Shown here: piece by piece, positions 24,736 through 32,926 of the stretch
Numbering within the stretch: position 1 is the stretch's first letter
Layout of the letters: every line of letters starts with the position of its first letter
Assembly: GCF_013410355.1 (NCBI RefSeq)
Contig: NZ_JACCFI010000001.1
Span: 124,001 to 188,000, forward strand
Source of the DNA: Agromyces hippuratus
GTDB taxonomy: Bacteria > Actinomycetota > Actinomycetes > Actinomycetales > Microbacteriaceae
DNA length: 64,000 bases
Direction of reading: 5' to 3'
Made by a program: the position numbers and the translations under genes
Notes under the pieces: generated by a model
The model's database searches: none
Told to the model about the DNA's origin: nothing
What the model saw: the letters and a program-made list of their open reading frames with translations, nothing else

Positions 24736-27700
24736 TGCTCCGGCTTCCCGACCTGACGCGACTCCCCAAGCCGCGATCCGCTGCCGTCACCGCCGCGGCG
24801 ACCACCGCCGTGGTCGCACTCGTCGCGGGCGTCGCGATCGCGTCCGGCGGGTACGCCGCCCAACGGGTCGATCTCGGCGATGCCGCCGTGTGGGTCAGCA
24901 GCAACGAGTACCAGGCCATCGGCCGTGCGAACACGGCGCTGCTCGAACTGAATTCGGTCGTCGAGACGGGCTCGACCGGCACGGAGATCGTGCAGCAGGG
25001 CGCCACCGTGCTCGCGCTCGATCGTGCGCGGGCGACCGTGCGGATCGTCGATGCGACGACCTCGAGCCTCACCGAGACCGTCGCGGTCCCTCCCGACGAC
25101 GCGACGCTCGCCCTCGCCGGTTCGCAGGTCGTCCTCACCTCCGACGGCGACGTCTGGACGACGCCCGTCGACCGGTTCGCGCAGTTCGACGCCGACACCG
25201 AGCCGATGCTCGCGTTCGGCACCGGATCGGTGACGTCGGTCGACCCCGACGGCACCCTCTTCGCCTACACGCCGTCGACCGGTGACGTCGCACGGGTCGA
25301 CGCCGCCGAGGCCGAGACCGTGCGCACCCGCTGGCAGGCCGGGGCGGTCGCTCGCGACGCCGAGGTGCAGATCACGTCGGTCGCCGACCGCTGGGCCGTG
25401 TTCGACGAGGGCACCCGGACGCTCCACCTCGATCGAGGTCCGGTCGATCTCTCGGCGCTCATCGCCGCCAACGATTCCCCGGTGCTCCAACGCCCGTCGA
25501 GCAGCGGCGACGTCGTCGCGATCGCCACCCGCCAAGGCCTCATCACCGTCGGTCTCGACGGCGACGAGCCGCGCACCCGCGTCGACGAGGGGCTCGGACT
25601 GCCGGCTGCGCCGTACGTGCACGACGGATGCCTCTACGCGGCGTGGGCCAGGGGGGCCGTGTGGCGGTCCTGCACGGCGGGCGGCGACGAGGACCCCGTC
25701 GGACTGCCCTCGGCGACCTCGAGCGGTGACTACACCTACCTCGCCAACGGCGCCACCCTCGTGCTCAACGAACGGCGCACCGGCAAGACCTGGGCCGTCG
25801 GCGCCGAGTTCGGCCTCATCGACAACTGGGAGGCGCTCCTCGAGATCGAGCGCGACGAGGAGACGATCGAGCAGAACGACCCCGAGACGCCGCCGACGAT
25901 CGAGAAGAGCCAGGTGCCGCCGGTCGCGGCCGACGACGAGTTCGGCGCGCGCCCGGGGCGGACGACGCAACTGCCGGTGCTGCTGAACGACTACGACGCC
26001 AACGGCGACGCCATGGTCGTCGATGCCGTCGACGGCGAACTGCCGGCTGGCGTCACCCTCGACCGCATCGCCGACAATCAGCAATTGCAGCTCGTGCTCG
26101 GCGACGAGGCATCCGGTGTCATCACCTTCGGCTACACGGTCGACGACGGCTTCGGCGGCACCGCCCACGCCACGGTGAGCGTGACCGTGCGCGACGCCGA
26201 AGAGAACTCGCCGCCCGAACAGCGACGGCCGACCAAGACCCTCGTGCAGGCGGGGGGCCGCGTCAGCACGGCGGTGCTCGGCGACTGGGTCGACCCCGAC
26301 GGCGACCCGTTCTTCCTCAGGCGCGCCACAGCGGCCGAACCCGACTCGCTGTCGTCGACGGCCGACGGCGTGGTCGTGTTCGACGAGAAGGGCGGCGCCG
26401 GAGCCGACCGGACCGTCTCGCTCGAGGTGTCCGACGGGCGCGACACCGCCGTCGGCGTGCTCGGCATCGGCGTTCGCGCACCCGGCAGTGTGCAACTCAT
26501 CGCCGACCCGTTCGTCGTGCTCGCGACCGCGGGGCAGGAGGTGCGCATCGACCCGCTGCGGCACGTGCGGGGCGGCTCGGGCCAGGTGCAGTTGACCGCC
26601 GTGCCCGCGAAGCCCGACGCGCAGCTGACGCCCGACTTCGACGGCGGGACCTTCCGATTCTCGAGCTCGGCCGTGCGGACGCATTCGCTCGAGTACACCG
26701 TGACCGACGGCATCTCGACGACGACGGGTCGAGTCCGGGTCGACGTCTCCGCTCCGCCCGAGCGCGACACCACGCCCATCACGGTTCCGCACACGGTGTT
26801 CATCAGGGGCGGCCAGCCCGTCGATGTCGACGTGCTCGCCACGGACATCGACCCTACCGGCGGCGTGCTGATCCTCACCGGTCTCGGCGAGCCGAAGGCG
26901 GAGGCGGAGGTGCAGGTCGAGGTCGTCGACCACCGCATCCTGCGCGTCACCCTCACCGGTCCACTCGCGACCGGATCGAGCGTGTTCGGCTACCGGGTCA
27001 GCAACGGCCTCGCCGAAGCGGTGGGCGAGGTGACGGTCGTCGAGGTGCCGCAGCTCGAGTCCCCGCAGTCGCCCGTCGCCGTGCCCGACAAGATCTCGGC
27101 ACGCACCGGCGACGTGGTCGACATCGCGGTGCTGGCCAATGACGAGCATCCCGACGCATTGCCGATCACGCTCGAGCCGGTGCTCGACCAGGCGCCGAAG
27201 GCGGGCCTCCTCTTCGCCGCCGGAGACCGGCTCCGCTACTTCGCTCCCGACGAGCCGGGGGAGTACGAGGCGGTCTACCGCGTGACCGGCCCCGACGGTC
27301 AGTGGGCCACTGCGACGGTGCAGATGTCGGTGCGCGAGGCCGACCCCGACACCAACACCCCGCCGGTGCCGGCGACCGTCACCGCCAGGGTGCTCTCGGG
27401 AGAGACGGTGCGGATCCCCGTGCCGCTCGGCGGATCCGACCCCGAGGGCGACAGCGTGCAGCTGCTCGGCCAGGGCGGCACCCCCGACCTCGGCAATGTC
27501 ACCGCCCACGGGGCCGACTGGCTCGAGTACGAGGCGGGGGAGTACTCCGCAGGCACCGACACCTTCGAGTACGAGGTCGTCGACGCGCTCGGCGCCCGAG
27601 CCGTGGGCACCGTCAGGGTCGGCATCGCACCGCGACTCGACGGAGCCCGCCGCCCGACGGCGGTCAACGACGTCGTCGAGGTGCGGCCGGGCCGCACCGT

Positions 27701-30623
27701 CGCCGTTCGCGTCCTCGAGAACGACTCCGACCCCGACGGCGGTGCGCTGACGCTGAAGGACGTCACTGCGACCGAGGGCGATGCCGTCGCCGAGATCGTC
27801 GACGATCGCATCGAGGTCGAGCTCCCTCCGGGCGAAGGGGAATACGGCTTCACCTACACCATCGAGAACGAGCAGCTCGGCCGCGCGTCGACCTTCCTCA
27901 AGATCACGGCGCGCGAGGACGCCCCGCTCGCACGCCCCGAGGCATCCGACACCGTGCTCACGCTGAGCGACATCCTCGACGAGGACGTCGTGGACGTCCC
28001 GGTGCTGCGCAACGTCTTCCTCGCCGACGCCGACGTCGACGATGTCGTCGTCGGACTCGTCGAGGGCTACGACCGGGGTGCCGAGGTGCGCCGCGACGGA
28101 AGCATCCGGGTCCAGATCGAAGACCGGCGGCGCGTCATCCCGTTCTCGGTGGCCCACCCCGAAGACCCCTCGATCGTCTCCTACGCGTTCATCTGGGTGC
28201 CCGGGCGCGACGATGCGCTGCCGCAGCTTCGAACCGATGCTCCCGACGTCGTCGTGGTGAGCGGAGACGAGGTGACGCTCGATCTCGACGACTTCGTCAT
28301 CGCCGCGTCGGGCCGCCCGGTGAAGATCACGGATGCCGCGACCGTGCGGGCTTCGCACAGCGACGGCGCCGACCTGGTCGTCGACCCGGTCACCCTGCGG
28401 TACCGCAGCGAAGAGGGTTACTTCGGCCCGGCGTCGCTCTCGTTCACCGTCACCGACGGGGAGTCGGCCGCCGACCCCTCTGCGCGCACCGGGACCATCG
28501 TGATTCCGATCGACGTGCTGCCGACCGAGGATCAGCCGCCGGTGTTCACGGGCGGCGTCATCGACTTCGAGCCCGGGGAGTCGAAGGAGATCGACCTCCT
28601 GAAGCTCACGAACTACCCGTACCCGGCCGCCCAGGGTGAACTCGTCTACCGGCTGCTGCCGCCGCCGACGGAGGGGTTCCGCTTCTCGCTCGACGGCTCC
28701 GACCTCACGATCGAGGCTGAGGCATCGGCGTCCAAGACGTCCCGGACGGTCGCGATCGGCGTCGCCGACGACTCGGGCGACGGCAAGCCCGGGCGCATCG
28801 AGCTGCGCGTGGTGCCGTCGACGAAGCCGATCGCCAGGCCCGCGGCCGATACCGCGATCGTGCAGCGCGGACGGACGACGACGATCGACGTGCTCGCCAA
28901 CGACGGGCCGACCAACCCGTTCCCCGACGTGCCGCTCCGCGTCGTCGATGTCCGCGGCATCGACGCGGACAGCCTCCCGAGCGGTGTCTCCATCGAGCCG
29001 AGCGAGGACCGGTCGCGACTCGAGGTGACGGTCGCGCCGGGAGCGGCTCCGGTGAACTCGACGGTGCAGTACGAGGTGGCCGACGCGACCGGCGATGCGG
29101 CACGCAACGCCTGGGGCCTCGTGACGATCTCGGTGCAGGACCGACCCGATGCCGTCACCGGCGCTCGGGTCACGGGCTTCGGAGATCGCAGCCTCGACGT
29201 CGTGTTCGGGGCGGGCGCCTTCAACAACTCTCCGATCACGGGCTACGAGATCCAGCTCGTCGACGCGGGCACGGGCGAGGTGGCGAGCTCGTCGGAGTGC
29301 GCCGCGACGACCTGCACGGTCGTGACGCCCGGCAACGGGCAGGCCGAGGCCGTGCACGTGCGGATCCGGGCGAGGAACGGGATCGGCCTCTCCGACCCGG
29401 TCGACGCACCGGGCCCGATCTGGTCGGACGTCGTCCCCCCGCCGCCCACCGGAGTGCGCGCACTCCCGCGCGACGGGTATCTCCGCCTCGAGTGGGCACC
29501 GGTACCCGCGGGATCCGGAAGCGCCATCGGATCGTACGTGGTCACCGTCGCCGGCGTCTCGACCGAGGTCTCCGCGGCGGCGGTGTGCACGGCGACCGTC
29601 TGCTCCACGGACTCGCAGCCGCTCGAGAACGGAAGCCAGGTGCCGATCACGATCAGTGCCAGGAACCAGGCCTTCCCGGCGCTCGCGGTCTGGACCCAGG
29701 CGGGCGCCAGCGGCACGCCGTTCGGGCCGCCGATCGCCGGCGCGATCTCCGTCAGCGGCGATGCGGCGGCCGGCACCGTCACCGTCGCCTGGGACGCGTT
29801 CGGCGGAAACGGGGACCCGATCGGCGGGTACTTCGTGCAACGCCTCGTCGACGGGGCCTCCGGGGTGCCCGCCGGGGCGCAGGCGTGCTCGGTCACCAGT
29901 CCCGCCCCCGGCACCGTCGTCGCGCCGTCGGGCGGCGGAACCGTCGCCGAGGTCGTGCACGTCGGCCCGGGCACGACCAGCGTGCAGTTCTCGGGGACGG
30001 CGACGGAGTCGACGAAATACTCGTTCCTCGTCTGGGGCTACAACCGGGCCGCGTGCGCGAATACGGAGGTGGTCGGCACCGTGGTGCGGCCCGCGCCCGA
30101 CGCCATCCGGAGGGTCGACAGTCGCATGGAGATGCGCACCGCCGACACCTACGACCGCTTCATCTCGGACGTCTCTCCCGGAGCCTGGCGATACGACATC
30201 GTCGCGGTCGACGGCAACGGCACCCAGATCCCCGGCACGCAGCAGAGCTTCGACGGTTCAGGGTGGGCGCAGGACCTCTTCGCCAGGCCGTTCGGTGAAA
30301 CGGTGCGGTTCCAGGTGCGGAGCTGCTCGATCTGGGGCAGCTGCGGTCCGTGGTCGGACGTGCTGCCGGCCGACGCCCGCCCGTCGCTGACGTTCGCGCT
30401 GCCGAGCCGGGCCTGGAACGAGAGCACGAAGACCTGGTCGTGGACGTCGGCGCCCGAGAACTCCGGACTTCCGGTGGCGTTCACCTGCGGCGTCGACGGC
30501 GACCGCAACGGCAAGTCGGCGCAGACCCCCACGAGCTGCCAGGTCCCCGAGGCCAAACCGGGCGACCGCGTCTGGTTGGATGTTGAGATCGCGGACGTCG
30601 TCGTCCGCTACCAGAACCGCTGA
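24732..30623 (+). CDS. Giant membrane-anchored Ig-like/fibronectin type III surface protein
   Basis: A 1963-residue protein exported by an uncleaved N-terminal transmembrane anchor (about 18-42). Residues 45-380 look like a beta-propeller-type domain. From about 400 to 1450 there are roughly ten tandem bacterial Ig/cadherin-like domains marked by acidic loops such as NDYDANGD, DPDGDPF and NDSDPDGG, which often bind calcium. Three FN3 domains start near 1470, 1570 and 1660, with paired cysteines such as CAATTC and CTATVC. Two more beta domains end the chain without a sorting signal. A role in adhesion or wall-spanning scaffolding is likely. It overlaps the kinase gene and lies 12 bases before moxR. 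Confidence 0.88.
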   Translation: MMLRLPDLTRLPKPRSAAVTAAATTAVVALVAGVAIASGGYAAQRVDLGDAAVWVSSNEYQAIGRANTALLELNSVVETGSTGTEIVQQGATVLALDRARATVRIVDATTSSLTETVAVPPDDATLALAGSQVVLTSDGDVWTTPVDRFAQFDADTEPMLAFGTGSVTSVDPDGTLFAYTPSTGDVARVDAAEAETVRTRWQAGAVARDAEVQITSVADRWAVFDEGTRTLHLDRGPVDLSALIAANDSPVLQRPSSSGDVVAIATRQGLITVGLDGDEPRTRVDEGLGLPAAPYVHDGCLYAAWARGAVWRSCTAGGDEDPVGLPSATSSGDYTYLANGATLVLNERRTGKTWAVGAEFGLIDNWEALLEIERDEETIEQNDPETPPTIEKSQVPPVAADDEFGARPGRTTQLPVLLNDYDANGDAMVVDAVDGELPAGVTLDRIADNQQLQLVLGDEASGVITFGYTVDDGFGGTAHATVSVTVRDAEENSPPEQRRPTKTLVQAGGRVSTAVLGDWVDPDGDPFFLRRATAAEPDSLSSTADGVVVFDEKGGAGADRTVSLEVSDGRDTAVGVLGIGVRAPGSVQLIADPFVVLATAGQEVRIDPLRHVRGGSGQVQLTAVPAKPDAQLTPDFDGGTFRFSSSAVRTHSLEYTVTDGISTTTGRVRVDVSAPPERDTTPITVPHTVFIRGGQPVDVDVLATDIDPTGGVLILTGLGEPKAEAEVQVEVVDHRILRVTLTGPLATGSSVFGYRVSNGLAEAVGEVTVVEVPQLESPQSPVAVPDKISARTGDVVDIAVLANDEHPDALPITLEPVLDQAPKAGLLFAAGDRLRYFAPDEPGEYEAVYRVTGPDGQWATATVQMSVREADPDTNTPPVPATVTARVLSGETVRIPVPLGGSDPEGDSVQLLGQGGTPDLGNVTAHGADWLEYEAGEYSAGTDTFEYEVVDALGARAVGTVRVGIAPRLDGARRPTAVNDVVEVRPGRTVAVRVLENDSDPDGGALTLKDVTATEGDAVAEIVDDRIEVELPPGEGEYGFTYTIENEQLGRASTFLKITAREDAPLARPEASDTVLTLSDILDEDVVDVPVLRNVFLADADVDDVVVGLVEGYDRGAEVRRDGSIRVQIEDRRRVIPFSVAHPEDPSIVSYAFIWVPGRDDALPQLRTDAPDVVVVSGDEVTLDLDDFVIAASGRPVKITDAATVRASHSDGADLVVDPVTLRYRSEEGYFGPASLSFTVTDGESAADPSARTGTIVIPIDVLPTEDQPPVFTGGVIDFEPGESKEIDLLKLTNYPYPAAQGELVYRLLPPPTEGFRFSLDGSDLTIEAEASASKTSRTVAIGVADDSGDGKPGRIELRVVPSTKPIARPAADTAIVQRGRTTTIDVLANDGPTNPFPDVPLRVVDVRGIDADSLPSGVSIEPSEDRSRLEVTVAPGAAPVNSTVQYEVADATGDAARNAWGLVTISVQDRPDAVTGARVTGFGDRSLDVVFGAGAFNNSPITGYEIQLVDAGTGEVASSSECAATTCTVVTPGNGQAEAVHVRIRARNGIGLSDPVDAPGPIWSDVVPPPPTGVRALPRDGYLRLEWAPVPAGSGSAIGSYVVTVAGVSTEVSAAAVCTATVCSTDSQPLENGSQVPITISARNQAFPALAVWTQAGASGTPFGPPIAGAISVSGDAAAGTVTVAWDAFGGNGDPIGGYFVQRLVDGASGVPAGAQACSVTSPAPGTVVAPSGGGTVAEVVHVGPGTTSVQFSGTATESTKYSFLVWGYNRAACANTEVVGTVVRPAPDAIRRVDSRMEMRTADTYDRFISDVSPGAWRYDIVAVDGNGTQIPGTQQSFDGSGWAQDLFARPFGETVRFQVRSCSIWGSCGPWSDVLPADARPSLTFALPSRAWNESTKTWSWTSAPENSGLPVAFTCGVDGDRNGKSAQTPTSCQVPEAKPGDRVWLDVEIADVVVRYQNR

Positions 30624-30635
30624 GAAGGAGCCGAG

Positions 30636-31607
30636 ATGACCATGACCCCCGAGGAGGCCGCGCGGTTCGCCGCGACGCTCGATCGACTCGTCGGCGCGGT
30701 CGAGGAGGTGCTGCTCGGCAAGAACCGGGTCATCAGGCTCGCCTTCACAGCACTCCTCAGCGAAGGTCATCTGCTGCTCGACGACGTGCCGGGCACGGGC
30801 AAGACCTCACTCGCCCGGGCGATGGCCCAGTCGATCGACGGCTCGAGCAATCGCGTGCAGTTCACCCCCGACCTGTTGCCCGGCGACATCACGGGCGTCA
30901 CGGTGTACGACCAGCGTTCCGGCGTGTTCGAGTTCCACCCCGGCCCGGTGTTCGCGAACATCGTGCTCGCCGACGAGATCAACCGGGCGAGCCCGAAGAC
31001 GCAGTCGGCGCTCCTCGAGGTCATGGAGGAGGGCCAGGTCACCGTCGACGGGCAGACCCACCCCGTGGGGCATCCGTTCATGGTGATCGCGACGCAGAAC
31101 CCTGTCGAGCAGGCCGGCACGTACCGGCTCCCCGAGGCGCAGCTCGACCGATTCCTGATGCGCACCTCCATCGGCTACCCCGACCACGCCTCGACCATCC
31201 GCATCCTCGAGGGCGCCGACCAGCGCGCTCACGAGCACCGCGTCGGCTCGCAGCTCGCGGCGGCGGAGGTCGTCGAGATGGCCGCGGTCGCACGCACGGT
31301 GTACGTCGACCCCACGATCCACGACTACGTCTCGCGAATCGTCGACGCCACGCGCACCGCTCGCGAGGTGCGCCTCGGCGTCAGCGTTCGCGGCGCGCTC
31401 GCGTTGATCCGCGCGGCGAAGACCCACGCAGCGGGTCGGGGCCGTCACTACGTGGTGCCCGACGACGTCAAGGCCCTCGCCGAGCCGGTGCTCGCGCACC
31501 GGTTGATCCTCGACCCCGAGGCGGAGTTCGACGGCGTCACCGCATCGAACATGATCGCCCAGGTGTTGATCGAGACACCGCCCCCCTCGACCAGGCAAGC
31601 CGTGTGA
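30636..31607 (+). CDS. MoxR-family AAA+ ATPase
   Basis: A 323-residue MoxR ATPase, a chaperone-like enzyme that usually works with a DUF58 or VWA partner. Walker A VPGTGKTS is at 51-58, Walker B VLADEINRASPKTQ near 109, the sensor ATQNP near 150, and the lid domain follows. GAAGGAG precedes the ATG. The next gene is a DUF58 protein overlapping by four bases, the classic MoxR pairing. It probably remodels or activates a membrane complex of this cluster. Confidence 0.93.
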   Translation: MTMTPEEAARFAATLDRLVGAVEEVLLGKNRVIRLAFTALLSEGHLLLDDVPGTGKTSLARAMAQSIDGSSNRVQFTPDLLPGDITGVTVYDQRSGVFEFHPGPVFANIVLADEINRASPKTQSALLEVMEEGQVTVDGQTHPVGHPFMVIATQNPVEQAGTYRLPEAQLDRFLMRTSIGYPDHASTIRILEGADQRAHEHRVGSQLAAAEVVEMAAVARTVYVDPTIHDYVSRIVDATRTAREVRLGVSVRGALALIRAAKTHAAGRGRHYVVPDDVKALAEPVLAHRLILDPEAEFDGVTASNMIAQVLIETPPPSTRQAV

Positions 31608-32926
31608 CACTCACCCAGACCCGAACGACGATCCCCGAGGAAGCCAGACGAGAGGGCCTGCTCGCGGTCGTGATCGGGCGCGCCGTCGTGGCCGGCCGTC
31701 GTGCCGGTGCGGCGCTCGCCCGCGCCGGCCGACTGGTGCAGGGAGTCGTGACCCCGATCGGCTGGTCGGTCATCGTCGTCGCGGTGCTCGCGCTCGCCGG
31801 CGGCTACACCTGGGGATGGCTCGAGCTCATCGCGCTCGGGTGGGGCCTCGTCGCGCTCGTGGCCGCGGCATCCGTCTGGCTGATCGGCCGCGGAGCCGGC
31901 ACCATCCAACTCGTGCTCCCATCGCCGCGAGTGGTCGTCGGCGAGCCGGCCGAGGCGCGACTGATCGCCGCCAATCCCGGTCGTCGTCGGTTCGGCGGCG
32001 TTCAGCTCGAGCTTCCTGTCGGTCGCCGCATCGTCGAACGGGTCCTTCCCGGGCTGCCGCGAGGCGGGGTCTTCGATGAGCAGTTCACGATTCCCACGGA
32101 GCGGCGGGGGGTCGTGCCGGTCGGTCCGGCGCGTACCGTGCGGGCCGACCCGATCGGCCTCATGCGGCGCGAGTTCGTCTGGTCCGAGACGGCCGAACTG
32201 CACGTGCATCCGCGCACCGTGCCGATCAACGCGCTCAGCACCGGGTTCATCCGCGATCTCGAGGGCACGCCGACGCGCGACCTCACGGCCAGCGACATCG
32301 CCTTCCACGCGCTGCGCGAGTACGTGCCCGGTGACGACCGCCGCTTCATCCACTGGCGCAGCTCGGCCAAGACCGGCACCTTCATGGTGCGTCAGTTCGA
32401 GGAGACCCGGCGCAGTCGCCTCATGGTGCTGCTCGATCTGGACCCGGGGGCCTACGTCGACGAAGCCGAGTTCGAGCTCGCCGTCAGCGCCGCGGCATCC
32501 GTCGGGGCGCGGGCGATCCGCGACGCCCGCACCGTGTCGTTCGTTGTCTCGGGCAGGCAGCCCGGCGCCGGCGCACGACGCAGCGCCATGCGCGAGCTGC
32601 CGACCGTCTCCCGCGACCGGCTCCTCGACGCGCTGTGCCTCGTCGAGACGACCCCCGACGCGGTGATGCTCCCCGACGTGGCCCGTGCCGCGAGCGAGAC
32701 GCTCGCCGGTGTCTCCCTCGCGTTCATCGTCACCGGCACCGCGCGCGGCGTCGCACCGCTGCGAGCCGCGGCGACCCGGCTGCCGCCGGGGGTCGAGAGC
32801 ATCGCGGTGCAGTGCTCGCCCGAGGGCGAGGCGCACGCGCGCACGATCGCGGGCCTGACCGTCTTCGGCATCGGCTACCTCGAGGACCTGCGCGCGATGC
32901 TCGCGAGATCGGCGTCGATCTCATGA
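31604..32926 (+). CDS. DUF58 membrane protein
   Basis: A 440-residue protein with two hydrophobic helices near 50-95 and a cytoplasmic DUF58 domain. Its signature is GDDRRFIHWRSSAKTG near residue 243, followed by a VWA-like fold (SRLMVLLDLDPGAYVDEAEF). DUF58 proteins are partners of MoxR ATPases. The GTG start overlaps the moxR stop, and the stop overlaps the transglutaminase-like gene by four bases, so the three proteins are made together. Confidence 0.92.
   Translation: MTLTQTRTTIPEEARREGLLAVVIGRAVVAGRRAGAALARAGRLVQGVVTPIGWSVIVVAVLALAGGYTWGWLELIALGWGLVALVAAASVWLIGRGAGTIQLVLPSPRVVVGEPAEARLIAANPGRRRFGGVQLELPVGRRIVERVLPGLPRGGVFDEQFTIPTERRGVVPVGPARTVRADPIGLMRREFVWSETAELHVHPRTVPINALSTGFIRDLEGTPTRDLTASDIAFHALREYVPGDDRRFIHWRSSAKTGTFMVRQFEETRRSRLMVLLDLDPGAYVDEAEFELAVSAAASVGARAIRDARTVSFVVSGRQPGAGARRSAMRELPTVSRDRLLDALCLVETTPDAVMLPDVARAASETLAGVSLAFIVTGTARGVAPLRAAATRLPPGVESIAVQCSPEGEAHARTIAGLTVFGIGYLEDLRAMLARSASIS

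Noticed and set aside
23919..29960. A 2013-codon open frame on the minus strand opposite the giant Ig/FN3 gene
   Set aside because: It is an antisense by-product of high GC and strict codon use; its translation is low-complexity Arg/Asp/Val-rich, while the plus strand encodes clear domains.
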